Made by a program: the position numbers and the translations under genes. A stretch of DNA of 49,051 nt from JAISST01 sp050434145. Lineage in GTDB: Bacteria; Fusobacteriota; Fusobacteriia; Fusobacteriales; Fusobacteriaceae. The notes beneath the pieces were generated by a model. That model was not told the DNA's origin. It did no database searches and saw only the letters and a list, made by a program, of their open reading frames with translations. Below are positions 1-7,424 of this stretch, piece by piece; the stretch's first letter is position 1, and every line of letters starts with the position of its first letter. The stretch is taken from the NCBI RefSeq assembly GCF_050434145.1, contig NZ_JBNPVX010000020.1, forward strand, positions 1 to 49,051. The letters are read 5' to 3'.

Positions 1-49
1 TAAACATATTATACAACAATAGCTGAATAATATTAAGCTAATAAAAAGG

Positions 50-74
50 TTTAAGTTGCCTTTATCAACTTAAA
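50..74. promoter_or_regulatory. Inverted repeat upstream of the acetyltransferase gene
   Basis: Perfect 9-bp arms TTTAAGTTG and CAACTTAAA are separated by 7 bp and end about 20 bp before the acetyltransferase start. It could be an operator or an RNA hairpin. Read leftward, the arm is followed by CCTTTTTAT, so it could instead terminate a leftward gene outside the window. The motif ATATTATACAA occurs on both sides (near 7 and 76). Confidence 0.4.
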
Positions 75-95
75 TATATTATACAAGGAGAAAAA

Positions 96-677
96 ATGAA
101 TATTGAAAAGTTTCTAAATCATATGAATAAAAAACTTCCTGTCATTAGTGATTCCAGACTACATGAAATAATGCATAAATTGAGTAATGATGCAATGAAA
201 ATTACTTGTATAATGAATAACTTTTATCATTCTCCAGAAGAAACTAGGAAATTATTTTCAAAATTAATAGGAAAAAATGTAGATGATTCCTTCAGAATAT
301 TTCTTCCTTTTTATAGTGATTGTGGAAAAAATATTTCTATAGGAAAGAATGTCTTTATCAATTCTGGTTGCCATTTTCAAAATCAAGGTGGAATAATCCT
401 AGGTGATGGTGTTTTAATAGGACATAATGTAACTCTGGCTACCCTAAATCATGGATTTTCGCCTGAAGATCGTGGTACTTTATATCCTGCACCAATTAGA
501 TTAGGAAGAAATGTATGGATTGGTTCTAATTCAGTCATTGTACCAGGTGTTACTATTGGTGATAATGCAATCATTGCTGCTGGCTCTGTTGTGACCAAAG
601 ATGTACTACCAAATATGATTGTTGGAGGTAATCCAGCCAGAAATATCAAAAAAATCTCTGATAGTAGCAATATTTAA
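96..677 (+). CDS. Sugar O-acetyltransferase (Maa/LacA/NodL type)
   Basis: A 193-residue left-handed beta-helix acetyltransferase that would move acetyl from acetyl-CoA to a sugar hydroxyl in the cytoplasm. The N-terminal helical region (about 1-60) resembles the maltose-acetyltransferase cap domain. From about residue 77 hexapeptide repeats follow (ISIGKN, IILGDG, VLIGHN, IRLGRN, VTIGDN). The likely catalytic His is H119 in TLNHGF, and GGNPA near the C-terminus is typical of the family. ATG follows an AAGGAG Shine-Dalgarno. Length is usual for the family (about 185-200). The true sugar substrate cannot be told from the sequence. The next gene on the same strand starts 24-33 bp downstream. Confidence 0.88.
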   Translation: MNIEKFLNHMNKKLPVISDSRLHEIMHKLSNDAMKITCIMNNFYHSPEETRKLFSKLIGKNVDDSFRIFLPFYSDCGKNISIGKNVFINSGCHFQNQGGIILGDGVLIGHNVTLATLNHGFSPEDRGTLYPAPIRLGRNVWIGSNSVIVPGVTIGDNAIIAAGSVVTKDVLPNMIVGGNPARNIKKISDSSNI

Positions 678-701
678 ATTTTTATCTTAATAAAAATTGA
701 G

Positions 702-1202
702 GTGATTTCTATAAAAAATAATTTCCCTATTTATTCTTTCATTCTAATTTTTATTTTTATTAACTTTGAAAGTATTGGTAGTAACATTTCTGAAATCAAT
801 AATAACAATATAACTATAGAAATACAAATTCATGATAAAATCTTTAATGGAGTATTATTTAAAAATCCAAGTACAGAAAAATTATTAGAAAAATTTCCTA
901 TTACATTAGAAATGTCTGATTTACATAAAAATGAAAAATATTTTCATTTATCTGAAAATTTACCTACTAATTCTCAGCATGTAGAAAACATAAGAACTGG
1001 TGATTTAATGCTATTTGGCGCTAACAATTTTGTTTTATTTTATAAAGATTTTGATACTTCTTATAATTATACAAGACTTGGGTATATAACTGATGTTACT
1101 GGCTTGGAATCTGCTCTTGGAAAAGATTCAGTAAAAGTAAAATTTTATTTGAAGGAGAAAAGGCTCATTCAAAATATTTTAGTGAAGATGCCTATGAATT
1201 AG
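702..1202 (+). CDS. Secreted cyclophilin-like domain protein, C-terminus altered
   Basis: The N-terminus is a hydrophobic signal-like segment (about residues 7-24 from the GTG). Residues about 35-150 match the small bacterial cyclophilin-like fold family: LPTNSQ, GDLMLFG, NFVLFYK and SYNYTRLG are its hallmarks. No catalytic role is known for that family. The start is uncertain: GTG at 702 lies inside the only good Shine-Dalgarno (GAGGTGA, 699-705), so that site would really point to ATA at 711, a rare start or a mutated ATG. The last ~15 residues do not belong to the family; they are read out of frame through a hydrolase remnant, see 1151-1282. Probably a gene damaged by a deletion. Confidence 0.6.
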   Translation: MISIKNNFPIYSFILIFIFINFESIGSNISEINNNNITIEIQIHDKIFNGVLFKNPSTEKLLEKFPITLEMSDLHKNEKYFHLSENLPTNSQHVENIRTGDLMLFGANNFVLFYKDFDTSYNYTRLGYITDVTGLESALGKDSVKVKFYLKEKRLIQNILVKMPMN

Positions 1203-1282
1203 CTAATGAACCTAAAGAGTTAATGATTATTCCATTTGATAAAATAGAGAACTTTTTTAAAACTAATTTTATTAAAAATTAA
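1151..1282 (+). pseudogene. C-terminal remnant of an alpha/beta-hydrolase
   Basis: In the frame ending at TAA 1280-1282 the DNA reads EGEKAHSKYFSEDAYELANE, then PKELMIIPFDKIENFF. This is the tail of the YcjY-like alpha/beta-hydrolase family, whose usual tail has a GHVDLYD segment (with the catalytic His) between the II-P and PFDKI parts; here that segment is missing. There is no start codon and the N-terminal ~90% of the gene is gone. Hydrolases of this type often sit beside cyclophilin-like genes, so an internal deletion probably joined the two. Family assignment is from memory of the motif. Confidence 0.6.
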
Positions 1283-1298
1283 TTTTTTACTTTAAATT

Positions 1299-1342
1299 AA
1301 AAAGATTTTTATAGAAAAATTTATCTATAGAAATCTTTTTTT
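1299..1342. terminator. Bidirectional terminator
   Basis: AAAAAGATTTTTATAG pairs with CTATAGAAATCTTTTT (one G-U pair) around a short A-rich loop, followed by a T run. It lies between the convergent hydrolase remnant and the radical SAM gene. Confidence 0.8.
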
Positions 1343-1401
1343 ATCTACATCATGTAATTCTAATCTACTAATCAAATTTCAAAAATAATATATAGAAAAT
1401 A

Positions 1402-2643
1402 CTATTGCTTATAGAGAGTAATTATACTCTCTATTAAATAAGCTACTATACTGTTTCCCCAGAATACCCCATCGATTGTATATCTAAAATAACCTTCTGA
1501 TAATTCAATAAGTTTTTCATCATTATATTTTACCAATATCTCATATATATGAGAATAACATTTTTCTCCTATTAATTCTTTTATATCATCTAATTTTACT
1601 TCATTATATTGCAATAATCCTGATAGTTTCTTTAGATTATATTTATATTCTGAATCTTTAGCATAAAAAGTCACCATTTTATTAAGATTATAATATTCGA
1701 TATCTTTGACTCTTCCACCAGCTCCCACTCCAATTGCAAATAAATCTGAGCATAAATTAACATTTTTTATATATCTATACTCATCTTTTCCGTTGGTAAT
1801 TTTAGTGTGCTCCAAAATTTTGTATCCATTTTCCAAAGTAATTTCCAAAAATTTATCATGAAGTGCTTTGTCCATTTCTATAGTATAATCAAATACTGCA
1901 ACTTCGTTATTTAAGTCTTTGGCAATCTTAGAACCATCATGAATCATTAAAGAATAAAAACTAATACTGTCTACTCCTAATTCAACAGCAAGCTTAGCAT
2001 CTTCTATTATCTCTTCCAATGTCTCGTCTAAGTAATTATAAATTATATCAATACAAATTAAACCACTATAATTTTTTCTAATTTCTTTCATTCTTCTTAA
2101 AACTTCTGTTTTATCATAAGTTCTATTTAATACTTTCCTACCTCTATCTGAAAATGTTTGTATTCCTATACTTATTCTGTTTACACCATTTTTTTCCATT
2201 ATCTTTAGTTTATCCAATGTAAGATTGTGTAGTGTTGTCTCAAAAGTAAATTCACAATTGTCAGAAATATTGAAATTTTTTCTCAATGTAGATAATATTT
2301 TTTCTATTTGTGATTCACTATAAATAGTAGGAGTTCCTCCTCCAAAGAAAATAGTGGTAATTTCTTTTTGCTGAATATATTTTTCTTTTCCATATTTTTC
2401 AAATTCTTTACATAAATATTCAGTGTAATCATCTAAATTGTTGTCTAGTTGTTTTCTATTCATATTGCAAAAAGCACAAATTTTATCACAATATGGTGTA
2501 TGTACATATATTCCTCCTTCTTTAATCTCTGGAGCTTCTTTCATTAATTTGCTGAAGGCCCAAGGTGTAGCTAATTTTTTTTTAGTCATTTTTGTTATTA
2601 TATTTTTTACATCATGATGTGATTTGTATCTTATATCAAACAT
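1402..2643 (-). CDS. HemN/HemW/HutW-type radical SAM enzyme
   Basis: A 413-residue radical SAM protein. The cluster motif CDKICAFC (C-x3-C-x2-C, about residues 52-59) binds the SAM [4Fe-4S]; FFGGGTPT follows at about 99-106, as in the coproporphyrinogen-oxidase-like group, and a HemN C-terminal-like domain fills the last third. Relatives include HemW (heme chaperone) and ChuW/HutW (anaerobic heme-opening methyltransferase). The sequence alone does not separate these, and no heme-uptake genes lie beside it. It sits 18 bp downstream of a MarR-type regulator and is probably co-transcribed with it. The ATG follows an AGGTAA-like site in that gap. Confidence 0.75.
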   Translation of the reverse strand: MFDIRYKSHHDVKNIITKMTKKKLATPWAFSKLMKEAPEIKEGGIYVHTPYCDKICAFCNMNRKQLDNNLDDYTEYLCKEFEKYGKEKYIQQKEITTIFFGGGTPTIYSESQIEKILSTLRKNFNISDNCEFTFETTLHNLTLDKLKIMEKNGVNRISIGIQTFSDRGRKVLNRTYDKTEVLRRMKEIRKNYSGLICIDIIYNYLDETLEEIIEDAKLAVELGVDSISFYSLMIHDGSKIAKDLNNEVAVFDYTIEMDKALHDKFLEITLENGYKILEHTKITNGKDEYRYIKNVNLCSDLFAIGVGAGGRVKDIEYYNLNKMVTFYAKDSEYKYNLKKLSGLLQYNEVKLDDIKELIGEKCYSHIYEILVKYNDEKLIELSEGYFRYTIDGVFWGNSIVAYLIESIITLYKQ

Positions 2644-2661
2644 TTTACCTTCCTAATAAAA

Positions 2662-3147
2662 TTAATTTTTTTTAGCTTTCAATATAAAATCATGCATTTC
2701 TTTTATTGAATCTGTAATTCCCAATTTTTTCTCCCATGCATTTATGACTCTATCTAAATATGAACCAAACTCCTTTTGCTCTTCCTCTGATAAGCAAGAA
2801 AATATTCCATCTGTTTTTGATAAATCAAATTCTTCATTTTTTCCTTTTTCAGTCAAATGAATTAGTATAATACGCTTATCTGATTCAAAAGGTGTTCTTG
2901 TTATATAGTCTCCTTTTTCTAATTTCATCAACAACTCGTTGAGAGAAGAAACTCTAATTCCTAATAAATAAGACAATTCTTTGGTGCTGATTCCATCCTT
3001 TATTTTAAGCATAGCAATAATTCGACCTTGTCCTTGTGTAGGCCCAGCCATTGGCCCAGAAGACATGTGCATTTCTTGATGTTGCTTATGCAATAACCAT
3101 TGGAGCCTAGCTAGTTTTTTATATAATTCATTAGTCATATTTAACAT
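2662..3147 (-). CDS. MarR-family transcriptional regulator
   Basis: 161 residues with a winged helix-turn-helix: a STKELSYLLGIRVSSLNELL recognition region (about 54-73) followed by the wing containing TPFESDKRIILIHLTEKGK. The N-terminal part is rich in His and Met (HKQHQEMHMSSGPM), which could be a metal- or redox-sensing patch; this is inference. It heads a two-gene operon with the radical SAM enzyme, and its promoter region carries two palindromes with the same GGTRCC core, so autorepression is likely. Confidence 0.88.
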   Translation of the reverse strand: MLNMTNELYKKLARLQWLLHKQHQEMHMSSGPMAGPTQGQGRIIAMLKIKDGISTKELSYLLGIRVSSLNELLMKLEKGDYITRTPFESDKRIILIHLTEKGKNEEFDLSKTDGIFSCLSEEEQKEFGSYLDRVINAWEKKLGITDSIKEMHDFILKAKKN

Positions 3148-3166
3148 CTCCTCTTTATTTTCTGAC

Positions 3167-3212
3167 GGTACCAGTTAATAATATACTACAGGTGCCTGTA
3201 GAAAATGTCAAG
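3167..3212 (-). promoter_or_regulatory. Promoter with two palindromic operators (MarR operon)
   Basis: Leftward promoter: -35 TTGACA (3212-3207), 18-bp spacer, -10 TAGTAT (3188-3183). CTACAGG-TG-CCTGTAG (3186-3201, perfect 7-bp arms) lies in the spacer. A second palindrome, GGTACC (3167-3172), shares the GGTRCC core and sits 24 bp away centre to centre, close to the transcription start. These are probable MarR binding sites. Confidence 0.65.
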
Positions 3213-3280
3213 TATTTTTTGAAATATATTATAAAAGCTTAAATATATTACTACTAAATATAAGATAATCGTATTTTTTT

Positions 3281-3315
3281 AAATAAAAAAGATCTGCTAA
3301 CATTAACAGACCTTT
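3281..3315 (-). terminator. Terminator after rplT
   Basis: On the minus strand AAAGGTCTG pairs with CAGATCTTT (G-U allowed) across a 10-nt loop and is followed by TTTTTTATTT. It closes the infC-rpmI-rplT operon. Confidence 0.8.
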
Positions 3316-3335
3316 CAATATTATTCAATTTTATA

Positions 3336-3686
3336 TTACACTGCTGCTTTTGCACTGTCTACTAATTTTGCAAATTCTGCTGCATTGTTTAATGCTATGT
3401 CAGCTAAAACTTTTCTATCCAATTCAATTCCTGCTTTTTTCAATCCATTCATAAATGTAGAATAAGTAACTCCATTTATTCTAGCTGCTGCATTTATTCT
3501 TGTGATCCAAAGTTGTCTCATTTTTCTTTTTCTAACTTTTCTATCTCTTGTAGAATAAGCCATTGCTCTCATTACAGCTTGATTAGCTTGTTTGAAAACC
3601 GTTCCAGAAGCACCTCTGAATCCTTTAGCTGCTTTTAATACTTTTTTATGTCTTCTTCTTCTTACAATACCAGTTTTTACTCTCAT
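3336..3686 (-). CDS. rplT: 50S ribosomal protein L20
   Basis: 116 residues, the usual length. The basic N-terminus with VRRRRHKKVLKAAKGFRG and the RDRKVRKRKMRQLWITRINA stretch are L20 signatures. L20 binds 23S rRNA early in 50S assembly and in many bacteria represses its own operon through the leader. Last gene of infC-rpmI-rplT, 54 bp after rpmI, with an AGGAGG-type site upstream. Confidence 0.98.
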   Translation of the reverse strand: MRVKTGIVRRRRHKKVLKAAKGFRGASGTVFKQANQAVMRAMAYSTRDRKVRKRKMRQLWITRINAAARINGVTYSTFMNGLKKAGIELDRKVLADIALNNAAEFAKLVDSAKAAV

Positions 3687-3740
3687 TTATTTTATCCTCC
3701 TAATTATTCCAATCATCATTTTTAAATTATTGATTTTAGA

Positions 3741-3947
3741 TTATCTTCCTTTTCCATAAGGTAAAAGTGCTACCATATGTTCTTTATATGTACCATCAAC
3801 AGTAAAATCTTTACATAATTTTTTCTTTCTTTTATGGGCTTTCTTAGTTAGGATATGACTCTTTCCAGAAGGTTTAGCTACAAACTTTCCAGTTCCTGTT
3901 ACTTTAAATCTTTTTTTAGCACCTTTATGAGTTTTCATTTTTGGCAT
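3741..3947 (-). CDS. rpmI: 50S ribosomal protein L35
   Basis: 68 residues, basic, starting MPKMKTHKGAKKRFKVTGTG, the classical L35 N-terminus, with HILTKKAHKRKK in the middle. It lies between infC (35 bp upstream) and rplT, the conserved order. GGAGG precedes the ATG. Confidence 0.97.
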   Translation of the reverse strand: MPKMKTHKGAKKRFKVTGTGKFVAKPSGKSHILTKKAHKRKKKLCKDFTVDGTYKEHMVALLPYGKGR

Positions 3948-3982
3948 AATATTTTCCTCCTAATCATTTAGTTATAATACAT

Positions 3983-4489
3983 CTATGCTTTTTTAGGTGA
4001 AAGCATAATGTATTTTTGTTTTTCATTATATTTTTTATCAACTTCAGTAGTTTCTTGAAATTTTTCAGCAATCATTTCAAGAGTAGCGATTCCTAAATTT
4101 GCATGCATTCTCTCCCTACCAAATAATACCAAAGTCACCTTTACCTTATTTTCTTTTGATAAGAACTTTTCAATATGACCAATTTTTGTTTCTAAGTCAT
4201 GTGCATCAATTCTAGCAGTAACTTTAACTTCTTTAACTATAACTTGCTTTTGATTTTTTTTGGCTTCTTTTGCTTTTCTTGTTTGCTCATACTTAAATTT
4301 TCCATAATCCATTATTTTACAAACAGGTGGTTTTGCAGTAGCAGATATTTCTACCAAATCATAGCCCTGTTCCATGGCTAGTTCCAATGCTTCATTTGAA
4401 GACATTACTCCTAATTGTTCACCAGTAGAAGAAATTATTCTAAATTCCTTTCCCCTTATTTTTTCGTTAATTCTAACCTTATCAGAAAT
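3983..4489 (-). CDS. infC: Translation initiation factor IF-3, probable AUU start
   Basis: 168 residues if started at ATT 4489-4487. The product then begins (M)SDKVRINEKIRGKEF, where IF-3 normally starts; the N-domain, linker and C-domain (VKVTLVLFGRERMH) follow. TGGAGGTG lies 8 nt before this ATT. The upstream in-frame ATG (4516) has no ribosome site and falls inside the T-run of the attenuator hairpin, so I reject it. An AUU start is known for E. coli infC, where IF-3 discriminates against its own start codon to autoregulate; the same logic is inferred here. IF-3 prevents 30S-50S joining and proofreads start codons. Confidence 0.95.
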   Translation of the reverse strand: MSDKVRINEKIRGKEFRIISSTGEQLGVMSSNEALELAMEQGYDLVEISATAKPPVCKIMDYGKFKYEQTRKAKEAKKNQKQVIVKEVKVTARIDAHDLETKIGHIEKFLSKENKVKVTLVLFGRERMHANLGIATLEMIAEKFQETTEVDKKYNEKQKYIMLSPKKA

Positions 4490-4667
4490 ACTACACACCT
4501 CCAAATATTGATGCAAATAAAAACAGGATGCATAGACACCCTGTAAAAAACAAAATCAACCAAATAAACTTTAATTTATCTAGAATTTTATTTACCCTAT
4601 GTAGACTCTCAAAGGTCCATAAGGTGAGAAACAGGCGTCTCTACTTTAATAACTATTTTTATACTAC
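4490..4667 (-). promoter_or_regulatory. infC-rpmI-rplT leader with attenuator
   Basis: A leader of about 177 nt separates the predicted transcription start from the IF-3 start. Its 3' end has a terminator-like hairpin (ACAGGGTG / CATCCTGT, 4523-4544) followed by TTTTTATTT, directly before the infC ribosome site. The 5' part can form GTAGA/TCTAC and other helices that could act as an antiterminator. This arrangement resembles L20-leader attenuators of Firmicutes, where L20 binding favours termination. Whether this RNA belongs to that Rfam family needs a covariance search. Confidence 0.6.
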
Positions 4668-4673
4668 CTAATA

Positions 4674-4701
4674 ATTATATCATAAAATATCAAAAAGTCA
4701 A
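4674..4701 (-). promoter_or_regulatory. Promoter of infC operon
   Basis: TTGACT (4701-4696), 16-bp spacer and TATAAT (4679-4674) on the minus strand, in the right place for the leader described above. Confidence 0.75.
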
Positions 4702-4736
4702 AGATTATTTCAATCTCACAATCAAAATTATTAATT

Positions 4737-5069
4737 TCAAATTTTTTCAATTATTTTAACTATATCTTCTGGTTTCAAAACTTTTCCATATGATACAACT
4801 TTGTCATTGATAACTAGTCCAGGAGTCGATATTATTCCATAGCTAGATATTTCTCCAATATCTGTAATTTTATCTATGTTTGCCTCTCGATTTAATTTTT
4901 GGAGAGCAATTTTTACATTATCAGTAAGATTTTCACAATTTTTACAGCCAATTCCCAATATTTTTATAGTAAGGATTGAACCTGAGTTTTTTTCTTTTGA
5001 AATTTCACTTGATGTATTGTTGCTATTAGTGTCACATTGACCTCTAAATATTTTATTAAATATTCCCAT
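4737..5069 (-). CDS. Small thioredoxin-fold protein (redox-active disulfide type)
   Basis: 110 residues from the ATG at 5069, which has AAGGAG 8 nt upstream; the longer reading to 5246 overlaps the permease and lacks a ribosome site. Residues 33-110 form the small thioredoxin-fold of 'redox-active disulfide protein 2': TIKILGIGCKNCENL carries a C-x2-C pair, and STPGLVINDKVV has the cis-Pro region. An N-terminal ~30-residue Ser/Asn/Lys extension has no clear function. It closes the ArsR-permease operon. In other organisms the same trio is linked to export of arsenic or other thiophilic species; the thioredoxin-like protein may deliver or reduce the substrate (inference). Confidence 0.8.
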   Translation of the reverse strand: MGIFNKIFRGQCDTNSNNTSSEISKEKNSGSILTIKILGIGCKNCENLTDNVKIALQKLNREANIDKITDIGEISSYGIISTPGLVINDKVVSYGKVLKPEDIVKIIEKI

Positions 5070-5205
5070 ATTTCTACTCTCCTTAATTTTAATTTTATAG
5101 TTAATTATTAATTTTAATCTTAATAAAATGCAAAACAAGTACAACACTCCTAAAAATTTATTGTTTCTATTAAAAATTATGAAATAGTAACTATCTTTTT
5201 TTAAT

Positions 5206-6219
5206 TTAAACCAATAAATAGCTAAATGCATTAAAAGCATATCCAATTATAATAATACCAATCGCAACTATTGAAACAAATAAAACTAATAATTTACCTT
5301 TCACTACATTTTTTAGCATTATTATTGAAGGTAGACTTAAAGCTGTTACCCCCATCATAAAGGATAGTATTGTCCCTATTCCTACACCCTTTGCAAATAG
5401 GGCTTCTGCTATTGGGATAGTTCCAAATATATCAGCATACATTGGCAACCCAACAAATGTAGCAATTAATACTGAAAAAGGATTCCCTGAACCCAATATT
5501 TTTTGAATTATATCAGTCGGGATCCAATTGTGAATCAGTGCTCCAATTCCTACACCTATTATAATATACCAAAATACTTTTTTCAATGTTTCTTTTGATT
5601 GAATATAAGAGTAAGATAATCTATCTTTTCTAGTTAATTCTGGTGACTCTATGTCAATATTATTAACTGGTTGGTTAAATCTTACAACATATTTTTCCAT
5701 TCCTAATTTTTCTATTATAGTTCCACCAATTACTGCCAAAATAATTCCAATAATAACATAAATAATAGCTATTTTTAACCCAAAAACGCTTATCAATAAA
5801 ATAAAAGAACCTATATCAACTAACGGTGAAGAAATAAGAAAAGAAAAAGTTACTCCTAGAGAAAGTCCAGCATTTGTGAATCCAATAAATAGTGGAATTG
5901 ATGAGCAACTGCAAAATGGTGTAACTGTTCCGAGTAAAGCACTCAATGTATTAGCTTTAATTCCTTTAAAATTTCCAAGAATTTTTTTTGTTCTTTCTGG
6001 TGGAAAAAAACTTTGAATATAAGAAATGACAAAAATTAATGTTGACAACAGTATAATTATTTTAATAGTATCATAAATAAAAAACTGTACACTTCCACCT
6101 ATTTTTCCTTGTGGATCTAATCCAATTAACACTAAAAACTTTTCTACTAAATGATCAAGCCATAACATTTTTAAAAATTGATTTTCAAAAAAATTCCAAA
6201 TAGTTGATATTACTCTCAT
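5206..6219 (-). CDS. YraQ/DUF318-family permease (ArsP-like)
   Basis: 337 residues with about eight membrane segments. TPFCSCSSIPLFIGF (about 107-121) is the hallmark of the permease family that includes ArsP, a trivalent organoarsenical exporter; a second re-entrant-like GLPMYADIFGTIPIAEAL lies in the C-terminal half. The two Cys in FCSC could bind a thiophilic metal. It starts 16 bp after the ArsR gene, on a good AAAGGAGG site, and overlaps the ribosome-site region of the thioredoxin-like gene. The real substrate is unknown; arsenic is only one option. Confidence 0.82.
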   Translation of the reverse strand: MRVISTIWNFFENQFLKMLWLDHLVEKFLVLIGLDPQGKIGGSVQFFIYDTIKIIILLSTLIFVISYIQSFFPPERTKKILGNFKGIKANTLSALLGTVTPFCSCSSIPLFIGFTNAGLSLGVTFSFLISSPLVDIGSFILLISVFGLKIAIIYVIIGIILAVIGGTIIEKLGMEKYVVRFNQPVNNIDIESPELTRKDRLSYSYIQSKETLKKVFWYIIIGVGIGALIHNWIPTDIIQKILGSGNPFSVLIATFVGLPMYADIFGTIPIAEALFAKGVGIGTILSFMMGVTALSLPSIIMLKNVVKGKLLVLFVSIVAIGIIIIGYAFNAFSYLLV

Positions 6220-6235
6220 ATCATCTATACCTCCT

Positions 6236-6517
6236 TTAATTACAAGTCAAAATATTGTTCAAAATTTTTTTTAATTCTACACAATTATTTTCATCAAAAG
6301 AATAATAGTGCCATTTTCCTTCTTTTCTTGATTTGATAATCCCGCTATCTGAAAGTATCTTCATATGATGAGATAAAGTAGGTTGACTAATATTTAATTC
6401 TTCTAAAATCTTACATGCACATATTTCACCAATTTTTAGTTTTTCTAATATATAAATTCTGTTAGGATCACTAAGAGCTTTAAATAACTTTGCCATATTC
6501 TCATGATTCTTATCCAT
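6236..6517 (-). CDS. ArsR/SmtB-family repressor
   Basis: 93 residues, winged helix. EICACKILEELNISQPTLSH (about 31-50) contains the metal-binding C-x-C of the ArsR alpha-3 site and runs into the recognition helix (PTLSHHMKIL). The type is like ArsR of the ELCVCDL group, which senses As(III)/Sb(III). First gene of the operon with the permease and thioredoxin-like gene. A strong palindrome overlaps its promoter. Confidence 0.9.
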   Translation of the reverse strand: MDKNHENMAKLFKALSDPNRIYILEKLKIGEICACKILEELNISQPTLSHHMKILSDSGIIKSRKEGKWHYYSFDENNCVELKKILNNILTCN

Positions 6518-6546
6518 TATTCCTCCAAATTAAAAAATATATGTTC

Positions 6547-6579
6547 ATTATACATTGATATATTTAAATATGTCAATGT
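6547..6579 (-). promoter_or_regulatory. Promoter and operator of the ArsR operon
   Basis: Leftward promoter TTGACA (6576-6571), 18-bp spacer, TATAAT (6552-6547). A 28-bp near-perfect palindrome (6552-6579) with outer arms ACATTGA/TCAATGT covers the -35 and the whole spacer; only one base pair of the dyad is mismatched. This is where an ArsR repressor would bind. Confidence 0.85.
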
Positions 6580-6623
6580 TTTTTTGAAAATTAATATATC
6601 TTTATAATTAAAAAATGTAAGAA

Positions 6624-6655
6624 AATAAAAAGAATCTTCATATATTAAAGATTCT
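6624..6655 (-). terminator. Terminator of the secreted-protein gene at 6.8 kb
   Basis: On the minus strand a perfect 8-bp stem AGAATCTT/AAGATTCT with a 9-nt loop is followed by TTTTTATTTT. The stretch from here to 6823 holds nothing else I recognise. Confidence 0.75.
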
Positions 6656-6823
6656 AAATATTTACATGAACATATAAATTTTATATCACATATCAATATT
6701 GATTTCTAAGTCAAGTAGAGAAATTTTATGTATCGTTAATTAAAATTTCCATTAATTTGATTTTTACTTGAATTATTTTAGAGTAGTTTTAACAAATAAA
6801 TCTATCTTGTCTACTAGTTATTC

Positions 6824-7345
6824 TCAATACATCTTCACAAACTTAAGTTCCCAATCATCTATTTCTTTGATTACATTAGAAAAATTAGTTAGAGGTATTT
6901 TATATTCTTTGTTGTTTATTTTTACTTTCAAATTTTTTCCAGTCTTCATTTGTTCCACTAGTATCCCAACCTTTACATTATCTTCTGAAAACAATTCTTT
7001 TGTCTTAGCATAAGCAGAGAGTTTTATTGGAGAATTATTATCTACTCTTACTTCAAATACATATTCTGGAATACTAATATCAGTAATTTTAGCCAAATTT
7101 CCAAAATTTATATATAAACAATATGATTCTTTTCCAACAACTCTAGTACCGGGTTTGTCCTCATCAGAGCTAGCTTTCTGATATATCGAAATAACAGGTG
7201 AAGTCTTTTTCTTATATGTATTACTTACATAGAGAGGATTACATATTTGTCCTTTGTCATTTGGAAATTGCTTTAATTCCCATTTACCCCACTTAGCAAA
7301 TGCTACATAACTTGATAACAAAAATACAAGCATTAATTTTTTCAT
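6824..7345 (-). CDS. Secreted protein of unknown function
   Basis: 173 residues starting with a signal peptide (MKKLMLVFLLSSYVAFA, cleavage likely after AFA). The mature part is a mostly beta-type sequence with two Cys (near QICNP and ESYCLY) that could form a disulfide; the pattern WELKQF near the start and WELKFVKMY at the end suggests a closed beta sandwich. I do not recognise the family. AAAGAGGTATAAA upstream provides a ribosome site. It stands alone between the ArsR operon and the CDF transporter gene. Confidence 0.7.
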   Translation of the reverse strand: MKKLMLVFLLSSYVAFAKWGKWELKQFPNDKGQICNPLYVSNTYKKKTSPVISIYQKASSDEDKPGTRVVGKESYCLYINFGNLAKITDISIPEYVFEVRVDNNSPIKLSAYAKTKELFSEDNVKVGILVEQMKTGKNLKVKINNKEYKIPLTNFSNVIKEIDDWELKFVKMY

Positions 7346-7424
7346 TTTATACCTCTTTTATTTTTTATTTATACATATAGAAATTCCATATTTTAATCTT
7401 GAATCTACTAAATTATTTATTGAT

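Noticed and set aside
4490..4516. ATG at 4516 as the infC start
   Set aside because: It lies in the T-run of the attenuator, lacks a ribosome site and adds nine residues not seen in IF-3.
5070..5246. N-terminal extension of the thioredoxin-like protein
   Set aside because: It overlaps the permease end, has no ribosome site, and the ATG at 5069 has a clear AAGGAG.
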